Origin: Streptomyces guryensis
GTDB lineage: Bacteria > Actinomycetota > Actinomycetes > Streptomycetales > Streptomycetaceae
NCBI RefSeq assembly: GCF_021261325.1
Contig: NZ_JAJSBI010000010.1
Coordinates: forward strand, 62,001 to 126,000
DNA: 64,000 bases
Direction of reading: 5' to 3'
Of this stretch, positions 51,716 through 60,242 are shown in pieces. The notes under the pieces are model-generated. The model did no database searches, was not told the DNA's origin, and saw only the letters and a program-made list of their open reading frames with translations. The position numbers and the translations under genes are program-made. Position 1 is the first letter of the stretch. Every line of letters begins with the position of its first letter.

Positions 51716-52492
51716 ATGACTACCGGGTTGCTGATCGCCGTCGCCCTCCTCTGGGGCGCCGTGGCAGGAGCGCTGCTGCCGAGGGCCGCCTACCGGTTCT
51801 CCGTGCCGTCCGACGAGCCCTGGCGGGAGCTGTGTCCCGACGGGCATCCGATCGGCGGCTGGATCGGGTCGGCCCGGTGCGGGGAGTGCGCCGACAACTC
51901 CCCGGCGGGGACTGCGCGAAGAGGCGATGACGGCGTGGGAAAGCGGTCGTACGGTCCTGGCACCCCTGCCCTCTCCCTGACCACCGCTCTCGTCTGCGCT
52001 GCCCTCGCCGCCGCGACCGGCACGCGCCCCGAGCTCGGGGTCTGGCTGCTGCTCGGGCCTGTCGGCGTGCTGCTCGCGGCCGTCGACCTCCGGGTGCGGC
52101 GGCTGCCCGACGTGCTGACGCTGCCGCTCGCGGGCGCCGTCCTCGTGCTGCTCGGCGTGGTGGCACTGCTGCCCGAGCACGCCGGTGACTGGACCACGGC
52201 ACTGTACGGAGCCCTTGCGCTGGGCGCGTTCTTCCTGTTGCTGTTCCTCATCAACCCGGGCGGCATGGGCTTCGGGGACGTCAAGCTGGCGCTCGGACCG
52301 GGCGCCGCCCTGGGGTGGTACGGCTGGCCGACGCTCATGCTCGGCACCCTCGCCGCGTTCCTGCTCGGGGCGCTGTACGGGGGAGCGCTCGTCGTCGCGC
52401 GGCGGGCCGGACGCAGGACGGCCATCGCGTTCGGGCCGTTCCTGATCGGCGGGGCGTTTCTCGGGCTGCTGGTCGGGGCGTACACGGCCTGA
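51716..52492 (+). CDS. A24-family prepilin peptidase
   Basis: 258 residues from ATG 51716. First Asp in AAVDLRVRRLPDVLTLP and the second in GMGFGDVKLALG, the GxGD protease signature. N-terminal half keeps a CPDGH...C..C zinc-like cluster, as in full-length type IV prepilin peptidases, but the linker after it is short. Six or seven helices. Matures prepilins (Flp/Tad type in actinobacteria). No tad genes in the window. Confidence 0.92.
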   Translation: MTTGLLIAVALLWGAVAGALLPRAAYRFSVPSDEPWRELCPDGHPIGGWIGSARCGECADNSPAGTARRGDDGVGKRSYGPGTPALSLTTALVCAALAAATGTRPELGVWLLLGPVGVLLAAVDLRVRRLPDVLTLPLAGAVLVLLGVVALLPEHAGDWTTALYGALALGAFFLLLFLINPGGMGFGDVKLALGPGAALGWYGWPTLMLGTLAAFLLGALYGGALVVARRAGRRTAIAFGPFLIGGAFLGLLVGAYTA

Positions 52493-52541
52493 CGTAGGCT
52501 GGGCAGGTCTGTCCACAACCCTTGACGAAAGGGACGCCCCG

Positions 52542-53756
52542 GTGACCGAGAAGGCCGACCTCACATCTTTTGATGTCACAGCCGTCCTCGACCGCGCCGC
52601 GGCCGGTGGTCGGATCACCCCCGAAGAGGCGCTCGACCTCTACCGCGACGCTCCGCTGCACGCGCTGGGCGCTGCCGCTGACGCCGTACGCCGCCGTAAG
52701 TACGCCGGTACCGAGCACATCGCGACGTACATCATCGAGCGCAACATCAACTACACGAACGTGTGTGTCACGGCATGCAAGTTCTGTGCCTTCTACGCCG
52801 CTCCCAAGGACACGGCGAAGGGCTGGACGCGGGATCTGGACGACATCCTGCGGCGGTGCGCGGAGACCGTCGAACTCGGCGGCACCCAGATCATGTTCCA
52901 GGGCGGACACCACCCGGACTACGGCGTCGAGTACTACGAGACGCACTTCGCCGCCATCAAGAAGGAGTTCCCGCAGCTCGTCATCCACAGCCTGGGGGCG
53001 AGCGAGGTCGAGCACATGGCCCGGATCTCCAAGGTGAGCGTGGAGGAGGCGATCTCGCGGATCCACGCCGCCGGGCTCGACTCCTTCGCGGGCGCCGGCG
53101 CCGAACTGCTGCCGGAGCGGCCCCGCAAGGCCATCGCGCCCCTCAAGGAGAGCGGCGAGCGCTGGCTGGAGATCATGGAGACCGCGCACGGCCTGGGCGT
53201 CGAGTCGACGTCCACCATGCTCATGGGCACCGGCGAGACCAACGCCGAGCGCATCGAGCACCTGCGGATGATCCGTGACGTACAGGACCGGACGGGCGGC
53301 TTCCGCGCCTTCATCCCGTACACCTACCAGCCCGAGAACAACCACCTGAAGGGCCGCACCCAGGCCACGCTCTTCGAGTACCTGCGGATGATCTCCATCG
53401 CGCGGCTGTTCATGGACAACGTCCAGCACATCCAGGGGTCCTGGCTGACCACCGGCAAGGAGGTCGGGCAGCTGTCCCTGCACTACGGCGCCGACGACCT
53501 CGGCTCGATCATGCTGGAGGAGAACGTCGTCTCCTCGGCCGGCGCCAAGCACCGCTCCAACCGGCTCGAGATCATCGACCTGATCAGGAAGGCCGGGCGG
53601 GTGCCCGCCCAGCGGACCACGACGTACGAGCACATCGTCGTCCACGACGACCCGGCGAACGACCCGGTCGACGAGCGGGTGATGTCGCACATCTCGTCCA
53701 CGGCGATCGCGGGCGGCACCGCGCATCCCGAGCTGAAGCTGCTGGCCTCCAACTGA
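52542..53756 (+). CDS. mqnC: Cyclic dehypoxanthine futalosine synthase (radical SAM)
   Basis: 404 residues, GTG start. The radical SAM site is CVTACKFCAFYA; further MqnC signatures: MFQGGHHPDYGVEYYE, GAGAELLPERPRKAIAPLK, TMLMGTGETNAERIEHL, PYTYQPENNHL and LHYGADDLGSIMLEENVVSSAG. It closes dehypoxanthine futalosine into the spiro compound of the pathway. Its neighbour is an amidohydrolase-like fragment. Confidence 0.96.
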   Translation: MTEKADLTSFDVTAVLDRAAAGGRITPEEALDLYRDAPLHALGAAADAVRRRKYAGTEHIATYIIERNINYTNVCVTACKFCAFYAAPKDTAKGWTRDLDDILRRCAETVELGGTQIMFQGGHHPDYGVEYYETHFAAIKKEFPQLVIHSLGASEVEHMARISKVSVEEAISRIHAAGLDSFAGAGAELLPERPRKAIAPLKESGERWLEIMETAHGLGVESTSTMLMGTGETNAERIEHLRMIRDVQDRTGGFRAFIPYTYQPENNHLKGRTQATLFEYLRMISIARLFMDNVQHIQGSWLTTGKEVGQLSLHYGADDLGSIMLEENVVSSAGAKHRSNRLEIIDLIRKAGRVPAQRTTTYEHIVVHDDPANDPVDERVMSHISSTAIAGGTAHPELKLLASN

Positions 53757-53763
53757 CGTACCG

Positions 53764-54210
53764 GTGCTGACGATTCACGCGGCGGACGAGGTCCGCACCG
53801 GCCGGGACGCCGAACCGATCGAGGGCGGCGCCGTGGCGGTCGAGGGGAACTCGATCGCCGCGGTGGGTCCGCTGGCTCAGGTGCGGGAGCGGTTTCCGCA
53901 GGCGCGGGTGCGGAGTTGGCCGGGCGTGCTGGAGCCCGGGCGCCTCCACGAGGGCCCGCTTCCCGACGCCCCGAGCCCGCGCGAACGCGTTCATGCCGTG
54001 CTGAAGTCGGGCGCCGTGGCGATCCTCGCGCAGTACGCCGACTCACCCGGACTGCGGGCGGCGGCCGACCGGAACGACGTCCTCGTCCTGTCCGGTGCGC
54101 GGCCTCCGGCTCTGGCCGAGTCCGGCCGGGCCGACCTCGCCGTGTTCGACGACACCGGCGCGTGCGTCGCGACGGTGTGCGCGGGGCGCCTCGTACACAG
54201 GCGTCGTTAG
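53764..54210 (+). CDS. Imidazolonepropionase-like composite-domain protein (truncated amidohydrolase)
   Basis: 148 residues from GTG 53764, seven bp after mqnC. The N-terminus (MLTIHAADEVRTGRDAEPIEGGAVAVEGNSIAAVG) is the composite beta-domain of amidohydrolases and the C-terminus (GRADLAVFDDTGACVATVCAGRLVHR) is its second half; the metal-binding barrel is missing between. No catalytic HxH. In this pathway the amidohydrolase fold serves aminodeoxyfutalosine deaminase, but this protein cannot catalyse. Perhaps structural. Confidence 0.8.
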   Translation: MLTIHAADEVRTGRDAEPIEGGAVAVEGNSIAAVGPLAQVRERFPQARVRSWPGVLEPGRLHEGPLPDAPSPRERVHAVLKSGAVAILAQYADSPGLRAAADRNDVLVLSGARPPALAESGRADLAVFDDTGACVATVCAGRLVHRRR

Positions 54211-54397
54211 CCCGCAGAGGCCTTTGCGGACGCTCCCGGACTCCGAGACCCGGGCACCCCTTTCTCCTCGGCGAACGTCCGCACATGCCCGGCATCGGAC
54301 GAGGAGCCCCCTTCACGTTGTTCGCCCCGATCGTCGAGGTCGACGTTCGGCGTCGGCTGGATTCCTGATCGCCGTGTTCGTCGTGCTGTGCGGCTGG

Positions 54398-54424
54398 GTG
54401 GAGGACGTGGAGGACGTGGAGGAC
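54398..54424 (+). repeat. Three 9-bp GTGGAGGAC repeats between mqnC and menG
   Basis: Exact copies at 54398, 54407 and 54416. They lie in the 277-bp gap 54211-54487, in which no gene is supported; the third copy runs into GTGGCG. The menG promoter must lie nearby. Confidence 0.85.
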
Positions 54425-54487
54425 GTGGCGGCGACGAAGAGACCCAGGCTCCTCCCCTGAGCGGGAGCCGCGGGCCGTGCTGCAACA

Positions 54488-55189
54488 ATGGCCGACGTGA
54501 CCCGCGCTTCCCTGAACAAGCAGCCGCACGAAGTCGCCTCGATGTTCGACGACGTGGCGGAACGGTACGACCTGACGAACGACGTGCTGTCGCTCGGCCA
54601 GGACCGGGTGTGGCGCAAGGAGGTGGCCCGGGCGGTCGACGCCCGGCCCGCGCAGAAGATCCTGGACCTGGCCGCGGGCACGGCCACGTCCTCGCTGCCC
54701 TTCGCCCGTACGGGCGCGTACGTCGTCCCCTGCGACTTCTCCCTCGGCATGCTCCAGGTCGGCAAGAAGAAGCACCCGTGGCTGCCGCTGACAGCGGGCG
54801 ACGCGACGAGGCTGCCGTTCAGGGACGACGTCTTCGACGCGGTCACGATCTCCTTCGGGCTGCGCAACGTGCAGGACTTCGACGCCGCCCTGCGCGAGCT
54901 GTACCGGGTGACCAAGCCCGGCGGCCGGGTGGTGATCTGCGAGTTCTCGCACCCGACCTGGGCGCCCTTCCGCACGGCCTACACCGAGTACCTGATGCGC
55001 GCCCTGCCGCCGGTCGCCCGCGCGGTCTCCTCGAACCCCGAGGCCTACGTCTACCTCGCCGAGTCCATCCGCGCCTGGCCGGACCAGCCCGCGCTGGCCG
55101 AGCGCCTGCAGAAGGCCGGCTGGTCGAAGGTGGCGTGGCGGAACCTGACGGGCGGGGTCGTGGCCCTGCACCGCGGGTTCAAGGGCTGA
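54488..55189 (+). CDS. menG: Demethylmenaquinone methyltransferase
   Basis: 233 residues from ATG 54488 (GTG 54497 possible). UbiE/MenG family: MFDDVAERYDLTNDVLSLGQDRVWR, ILDLAAGTATSSLPFA, TISFGLRNVQDFDAALRELYRVTKPGGRVVICEFS. It methylates the naphthoquinone ring with SAM to give menaquinone, the last building step. It is 14 kb from mqnA but in the same respiratory region. Confidence 0.95.
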   Translation: MADVTRASLNKQPHEVASMFDDVAERYDLTNDVLSLGQDRVWRKEVARAVDARPAQKILDLAAGTATSSLPFARTGAYVVPCDFSLGMLQVGKKKHPWLPLTAGDATRLPFRDDVFDAVTISFGLRNVQDFDAALRELYRVTKPGGRVVICEFSHPTWAPFRTAYTEYLMRALPPVARAVSSNPEAYVYLAESIRAWPDQPALAERLQKAGWSKVAWRNLTGGVVALHRGFKG

Positions 55190-55192
55190 GAT

Positions 55193-55537
55193 TCAGGCGG
55201 AGCTGACGATGTACGGGTCGCCCGGCTCGTCCAGCTCGCGCTGCAGCCCGCCGGTCGGGGGCCTCGGAATGCGTGGCTCGCGGACGCCTCCGCCGCCTTC
55301 TCCCTCGCCGAACTCGAACCACACGTAGATCACGGAGTCCCGCGGCACCTCGGCATTGGGCTGCGGGTACTGCCGTACGACGTACTCGACCACGGTCTGG
55401 TGGAAGTCGGGCCGGTCCGGCGCGTTCAGGAAGAGGCCCGTCGCCTCCGCCGTCCTGCGCGCGTCCATGGCCATCAGTCCGACCAGCCTTGGTACGCGTA
55501 CCTCGGGTGTTTTGGGTGTTATTCGCACAGATGTCAC
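55193..55537 (-). CDS. PASTA-domain protein
   Basis: 114 residues from GTG 55537 (alternative GTG 55528). A single PASTA-like domain: VRVPRLVGLMAMDARRTAEATGLFLNAPDRPDFHQTVVEYVVRQYPQPNAEVPRDSVIYVWFE. No signal peptide or membrane segment, so it is unusual: PASTA normally lies outside the cell on PknB or PBPs. Only 3 bp separate it from the convergent menG stop. Confidence 0.75.
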   Translation of the reverse strand: MTSVRITPKTPEVRVPRLVGLMAMDARRTAEATGLFLNAPDRPDFHQTVVEYVVRQYPQPNAEVPRDSVIYVWFEFGEGEGGGGVREPRIPRPPTGGLQRELDEPGDPYIVSSA

Positions 55538-55611
55538 CCCCAGCGGTACTGGAAGGGTAACCGCACGGGGGTGCCGACCGGAAGCGCCAAGTGTCTTTCT
55601 GTAGCAGTCGG

Positions 55612-56136
55612 TTACTGTGCGTGACCGTTTTGGAGTTGGAGCCGGAAGCAGAGGGCGTCCTCCTGGAGCCGTGGGTGCGGGAAGCTCTCCGCCTGCTCCA
55701 TGCCCAGGCGCCGGGTGACCGCGATGGACCGCTCGTTCCCGGGCCTGACCATCGCCACCACGCTCGGCACGCCCGCCGCCCTGAGCCGCTCCAGCGTCAT
55801 CTGCGCGGCCGCGGTGGCGTACCCCTCGCCCCAGAACGCCCGCCCGAGCCGCCACCCGATCTCGATCTCGCCCTTGGGTCCCCAGTCCTGCGGCCACGGC
55901 TGGGCGCCCGTGAAGCCCATGACCTGACCGGACTCGCCCACCAGGGTCCACAGACAGAAGCCGAGCTCCGCGTCGTGTCTGCGCTGCCGGGCGGTGAGCT
56001 CCTCGTAGACGGAGAGGCCGGCGGACCTGCCGCCGTGGAACTCCATTACGTCCGGGTCGTCGAAGACCCGGTGCCAGGCGACCGCGTCCTCGTCGGTGGG
56101 GACACGCAGCCGTACTACGGGGAGAGCTCGGTTCAC
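55612..56136 (-). CDS. GNAT-family (RimJ/RimL-type) N-acetyltransferase
   Basis: 174 residues, GTG start. Pattern of RimJ-like enzymes: VVRLRVPTDEDAVAWHRVFDDPDVMEFHGG, IGWRLGRAFWGEGYATAAAQMTLERL and NERSIAVTRRLGM. Likely an N-terminal or aminoglycoside-type acetyltransferase; target unknown. Divergent from the MenJ-like gene. Confidence 0.9.
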   Translation of the reverse strand: MNRALPVVRLRVPTDEDAVAWHRVFDDPDVMEFHGGRSAGLSVYEELTARQRRHDAELGFCLWTLVGESGQVMGFTGAQPWPQDWGPKGEIEIGWRLGRAFWGEGYATAAAQMTLERLRAAGVPSVVAMVRPGNERSIAVTRRLGMEQAESFPHPRLQEDALCFRLQLQNGHAQ

Positions 56137-56236
56137 GAGGGCAGCCCTTCAACCAGGTGATCAATTCTGCTGAATAGACTGCCTGTGTCCAGTGCCGCTC
56201 GGCACAGAGATTTGTCGAACTTGGGGAGATCCCGCC

Positions 56237-57553
56237 GTGACCGTCGTGACCGAGCCCCACTCCGAGCCGTCGCCCGAGCCCTTCACCGAGAACACCGCCG
56301 ATGTGATCGTCGTGGGCGCGGGCCCGGCCGGCTCCACCACGGCGTACCACCTCGCCAAGTCGGGTCTCGACGTGCTCCTGCTGGAGAAGACCGAATTCCC
56401 CCGCGAGAAGGTCTGCGGCGACGGCCTGACGCCGCGTGCCACCAAGCAGCTCGTGGCCATGGGCATCGACATCTCCGAGGAGGCCGGCTGGCTGCGCAAC
56501 AAGGGGCTGCGCATCATCGGCGGCGGCGTCCGCCTCCAGCTGGACTGGCCGGATCTCGCCTCCTTCCCGGACTACGGCCTGGTCCGCAAGCGCGACGACT
56601 TCGACGAGCAGCTCGCCCGCAACGCCCAGAAGGCGGGCGCCCGGCTCTTCGAGCGCTGCAACGTCGGCGCGCCGATCGTCGACGACCGCACGGGCCGCAT
56701 CACCGGCGTCCACGCCAAGCTCGGTGAGGAGAAGCGCGAAGTCACCTTCCACGCCCCGCTCGTGGTCGCCGCCGACGGCAACTCCACCCGTCTCTCCCTC
56801 GCGATGGGCCTGCACCGCCGCGAGGACCGCCCGATGGGCGTCGCGGTCCGTACCTACTTCGAGTCGCCCCGCCACGAGGACGACTACCTGGAGTCCTGGC
56901 TGGAACTCTGGGACCGCCGCGGCCCGCAGGACCGCCTGCTCCCCGGCTACGGCTGGATCTTCGGCATGGGCGACGGCACGTCCAACGTCGGCCTGGGTGT
57001 CCTGAACACCTCCGACTCCTTCAAGGAACTGGACTGGCGCGAGGTCCTCAAGGCATGGTGCGCCTCCATGCCGGAGGACTGGGGCTACACGCCGGACAAC
57101 ATGACCGGGCCGATCCGCGGCGCCGCCCTCCCGATGGCCTTCAACCGCCAGCCCCACTACACCAAGGGCCTGCTCCTGGTCGGCGACGCCGGCGGCCTGG
57201 TCAACCCCTTCAACGGCGAGGGCATCGCCTACGCCATGGAATCCGGCCAGATCGCCGCCGACGTCATCGTCCAGGCCCACGCCCGCCCGACGCCCGCGAG
57301 CCGTGAACTCGCCCTGCAGCGCTACCCGCGCGTCCTCAAGGACACCTACGGCGGCTACTACACACTGGGCCGCGCCTTCGTGAAGCTCATCGGCAACCCG
57401 AAGGTCATGAAGATCGCGGCCCAGCGCGGCCTGACCCACCCCATGCTGATGAAGTTCACCCTGAAGCTGCTGGCGAACCTGACGGACCCGACCGGCGGCG
57501 ACGCGATGGACCGGATCATCAACGGGCTGAGCAAGGTGGCCCCGAAAGCCTGA
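56237..57553 (+). CDS. menJ: Geranylgeranyl reductase-family menaquinone reductase (MenJ-like)
   Basis: 438 residues from GTG 56237 with GGGGAGA upstream. FAD motif VIVVGAGPAGSTTAYHLAKSGLDVLLLEK, CGDGLTPRA, and VGDAGGLVNPFNGEGIAYAMESG for FAD ribityl binding, all of the GGR family. By neighbourhood (1 kb from menG) it probably saturates double bonds of the menaquinone isoprene chain, giving the MK-9(H4/H6/H8) typical of Streptomyces. The chain position is not predictable. Confidence 0.88.
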   Translation: MTVVTEPHSEPSPEPFTENTADVIVVGAGPAGSTTAYHLAKSGLDVLLLEKTEFPREKVCGDGLTPRATKQLVAMGIDISEEAGWLRNKGLRIIGGGVRLQLDWPDLASFPDYGLVRKRDDFDEQLARNAQKAGARLFERCNVGAPIVDDRTGRITGVHAKLGEEKREVTFHAPLVVAADGNSTRLSLAMGLHRREDRPMGVAVRTYFESPRHEDDYLESWLELWDRRGPQDRLLPGYGWIFGMGDGTSNVGLGVLNTSDSFKELDWREVLKAWCASMPEDWGYTPDNMTGPIRGAALPMAFNRQPHYTKGLLLVGDAGGLVNPFNGEGIAYAMESGQIAADVIVQAHARPTPASRELALQRYPRVLKDTYGGYYTLGRAFVKLIGNPKVMKIAAQRGLTHPMLMKFTLKLLANLTDPTGGDAMDRIINGLSKVAPKA

Positions 57554-57606
57554 TCATGCGGGACCACCTCGGACTCGGTCCTACCAGGGTGACCCCGAAG
57601 GCGTGA

Positions 57607-58233
57607 CTAGCCCTTGAGGGCTTCCACGTTGGCGGCCCGGCGCGCGAACACCTCGTCGCGCCGGTCCGCCACCTGCCGGAGCGCGTCCTTCCGCTCCCGC
57701 CCGGAGAGCCGGTCCAGATAGACCTGGCCGTCGCAGTGGTCGGTCTCGTGCGCCAGGCAGCGTGCGAAGTAGCCCGTGCCCTCGATGGTCAGGGGCTCGC
57801 CGTCCTTGTCGAATCCGCGCACCACCGCCCGGTCCGGACGCGGTACGTCCATCACGGCGCCCGGCACCGACAGACACCCCTCGCTCTCGTCGAGCAGCCG
57901 GCGCCCGGCGGGGCCGAGGGTGTCGAGCACCGGGTTGACGACGTGCCCGACGTGCCGGCCCCCTTCGTCGTCCGGGCAGTCGTACACGAACAGCCGCAGG
58001 CCGACGCCGACCTGGTTCGCAGCGAGCCCGGCCCCTTCGGCGACGTACATCGTCAGGAACATGTCGTCGATGAGCGCGGCGAGATCGGGCCCGAACTCCG
58101 TCACGTCCCGGCACGGCCGGTGCAGAACCTCTTCCCCGACCTCGGTCACGCGCCGCACCTTCCCGCGTCGGGCCTCGGGCGCGAGCGGCGGATACGAGTC
58201 GACGGGCCTGCCCTGCACGAACACACGTGGCAT
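57607..58233 (-). CDS. def: Peptide deformylase
   Basis: 208 residues. The three deformylase motifs are intact: GAGLAANQVGV, EGCLSVPGA and HETDHCDGQVYLDRL, giving the Cys and two His of the metal site and the catalytic Glu. Removes formyl from nascent proteins. The spacing motif III HETDHCDG is the actinobacterial type (HEICHLQG is a different subtype). Probably one of several Def paralogs. Confidence 0.95.
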   Translation of the reverse strand: MPRVFVQGRPVDSYPPLAPEARRGKVRRVTEVGEEVLHRPCRDVTEFGPDLAALIDDMFLTMYVAEGAGLAANQVGVGLRLFVYDCPDDEGGRHVGHVVNPVLDTLGPAGRRLLDESEGCLSVPGAVMDVPRPDRAVVRGFDKDGEPLTIEGTGYFARCLAHETDHCDGQVYLDRLSGRERKDALRQVADRRDEVFARRAANVEALKG

Positions 58234-58322
58234 GTCTGTGTCTCCCTGTGATTGTGAGGATGCCGTGAGTGGCGGGGAAACGGGTTCCGGCGCGCGGGAC
58301 CCCTCCCTACCCTCCGTTGTTC

Positions 58323-60137
58323 ATGACAACAGAACACGCGCGGCAGCCGCAGGAGAACACCGGCCACACCCGCAGACGCTTCCTCACCGGTGCCGGGGGA
58401 GCGGCGGGCGCGCTCGCCTTATGGCCCGCCGGACGCGCGCACGCGGCCTCCGCCGGCAAACGCGTAGCCGTCCTCGGCGGCGGAGTCTCCGGCCTCAGCG
58501 CCGCCCACGAACTCGCCGAACGCGGCTACGCCGTCACCGTGTACGAGTACTACGACGTCCTCGGCGGCAAGGCCCGCTCGATGCCCGTCCCGGGCACCGG
58601 AACCGGCGGCCGGCGGCCGCTCCCGGGCGAGCACGGCTTCCGCTTCTTCCCCGGCTTCTACCGGAACCTGCCGGACACGATGCGCCGCATCCCCTTCCCC
58701 GGCAACGCGACCGGCGTCCACGGCAACCTGCGAGGCGCCACCGAGGAACTGTTCGCCCGCAGTTCCGGCCGCGCGGACCTGCACTTCCCCCTGCGCCGCG
58801 TCACCACGCCGCCCGCACCCGGCGACATCACCTCGTCCTGGATCCGCGACCAGATCCTCTCCGCCCTGGACCTGGGCACCCGCCTGCCCGCCCACGAGGC
58901 CGCCTACTTCGCCGACCGCCTCCTCGTCCACCTCACCAGCTGCGACGCCCGCCGCGAGGACCAGTGGGAGAAGACCGCCTGGTGGGACTTCATCCGCGCC
59001 GAGGAGATGAGCGAGGAGTACCGGACCCTCCTGGGCATCGGCCAGACCCGCAACCTCGTCGCCACACGCGCGGAGGTGGCCTCCACCCGCACCGTCGGCC
59101 GCGTCATCATCGAGGCCCTGATCCTCTGGGGCCTGCTCGGCCGCGGCCTGGACGGCGACGCCGACATCGACCGCGTCCTCAACGCCCCCACCAGCGAGGC
59201 ATGGATCGACCCCTGGGAGACCCACCTTCGCTCCCGGGGCGTCGAGTTCGTGCTCGGGACGCAGGTCCGGGAGGTCGTGTACGAGGGCGGCCGGGTGACC
59301 GGCGTACGCCTCGCGGCCCGCGACGGCAGCCAGGAGCGCACCGTCACCGCCGACCACTACGTCTCCGCCATGCCCGTCGAGCACGCGCGCGGGACGTGGG
59401 GCAGGGCGCTGCGGGCGGCGGATCCGCAACTGGCGCGCTGCGACGCCCTGCGGACCGACTGGATGACCGGCGTGATGTTCTACCTGCGCACGCCCACCCC
59501 CGTCGTGCACGGCCACATCAACTGCCTCGACTCACCGTGGTCGGTGACGGGCATCGGGCAGGCCCAGTTCTGGGACGTGAGGGACTTCTCGCGCGACTAC
59601 GGCGACGGACAGGCCCACGACTGCCTGTCCGCGATCATCTCGGAGTGGGACAAGCCCGGCATCCTGTACGGCAAGACGGCCAAGGAGTGCACCAAGGACG
59701 AGATCGTCGCCGAGCTCTGGGCCCAGCTGAAAGACGGCCTCAACGACTCCGGCAAGACGACCCTCACGGACGACGACCGCCTCGGCTGGTTCATGGACCC
59801 GGCGGTGACGGGCCTCGGCGGCCCCGCCCCGCACAACCGCGAGCAGCTCCTCATCCACCCCACGGGCACGCTCTACAACCGCCCCTCGGCCCGCACGACG
59901 GTCCCGAACTTCTTCCTCGCCGGCGACTACGTCCACACCGATGTCGACCTGGCGACGATGGAAGGCGCCAACGAGTCCGCGCGACGGGCGGTCAACGCCC
60001 TCCTGGACGCGGACAATTCGGACGCCGAGCCGTGTGAGATCTGGGAGCTGTACCGGCCGCCGGAGATGGAGCCCCTGAAGCGGGCCGACGAACTGCGCTA
60101 CAAGCTCGGCCTGCCCAACACCTTCGACCTGGGATAG
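58323..60137 (+). CDS. Tat-exported FAD amine-oxidase-fold enzyme (phytoene desaturase/HpnE-like)
   Basis: 604 residues from ATG 58323. Twin-arginine signal TRRRFLTGAGGAAGALALW, then RVAVLGGGVSGLSAAHELAERGYAVTVYEYYDVLGGKARS, the dinucleotide-binding motif of phytoene-desaturase-like oxidoreductases, and C-terminal VPNFFLAGDYVHTDVDLATMEGANESARRAVNALL. Codon 33, in the signal peptide, is TTA (58419-58421), so bldA-dependent. Substrate unknown, likely a lipid or terpene outside the membrane. Confidence 0.88.
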   Translation: MTTEHARQPQENTGHTRRRFLTGAGGAAGALALWPAGRAHAASAGKRVAVLGGGVSGLSAAHELAERGYAVTVYEYYDVLGGKARSMPVPGTGTGGRRPLPGEHGFRFFPGFYRNLPDTMRRIPFPGNATGVHGNLRGATEELFARSSGRADLHFPLRRVTTPPAPGDITSSWIRDQILSALDLGTRLPAHEAAYFADRLLVHLTSCDARREDQWEKTAWWDFIRAEEMSEEYRTLLGIGQTRNLVATRAEVASTRTVGRVIIEALILWGLLGRGLDGDADIDRVLNAPTSEAWIDPWETHLRSRGVEFVLGTQVREVVYEGGRVTGVRLAARDGSQERTVTADHYVSAMPVEHARGTWGRALRAADPQLARCDALRTDWMTGVMFYLRTPTPVVHGHINCLDSPWSVTGIGQAQFWDVRDFSRDYGDGQAHDCLSAIISEWDKPGILYGKTAKECTKDEIVAELWAQLKDGLNDSGKTTLTDDDRLGWFMDPAVTGLGGPAPHNREQLLIHPTGTLYNRPSARTTVPNFFLAGDYVHTDVDLATMEGANESARRAVNALLDADNSDAEPCEIWELYRPPEMEPLKRADELRYKLGLPNTFDLG

Positions 60138-60166
60138 GGCCGTCCGGCACAGGCCCGGCGGAAAGG

Positions 60167-60207
60167 ACGGAAAGGCCGCTGCCCCCGAGCGGCTGCGGCC
60201 CTTCCGT
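60167..60207. terminator. Bidirectional terminator after the flavoenzyme and NlpC/P60 genes
   Basis: ACGGAAAGGCCGC (60167-60179) pairs with GCGGCCCTTCCGT (60195-60207) with one mismatch; a nested GCCGCT/AGCGGC hairpin sits inside. Lies between convergent stops at 60137 and 60243. Confidence 0.8.
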
Positions 60208-60242
60208 GCGTCCGTGCCGCACGTGTTGCGCTGTGGAGTGCG

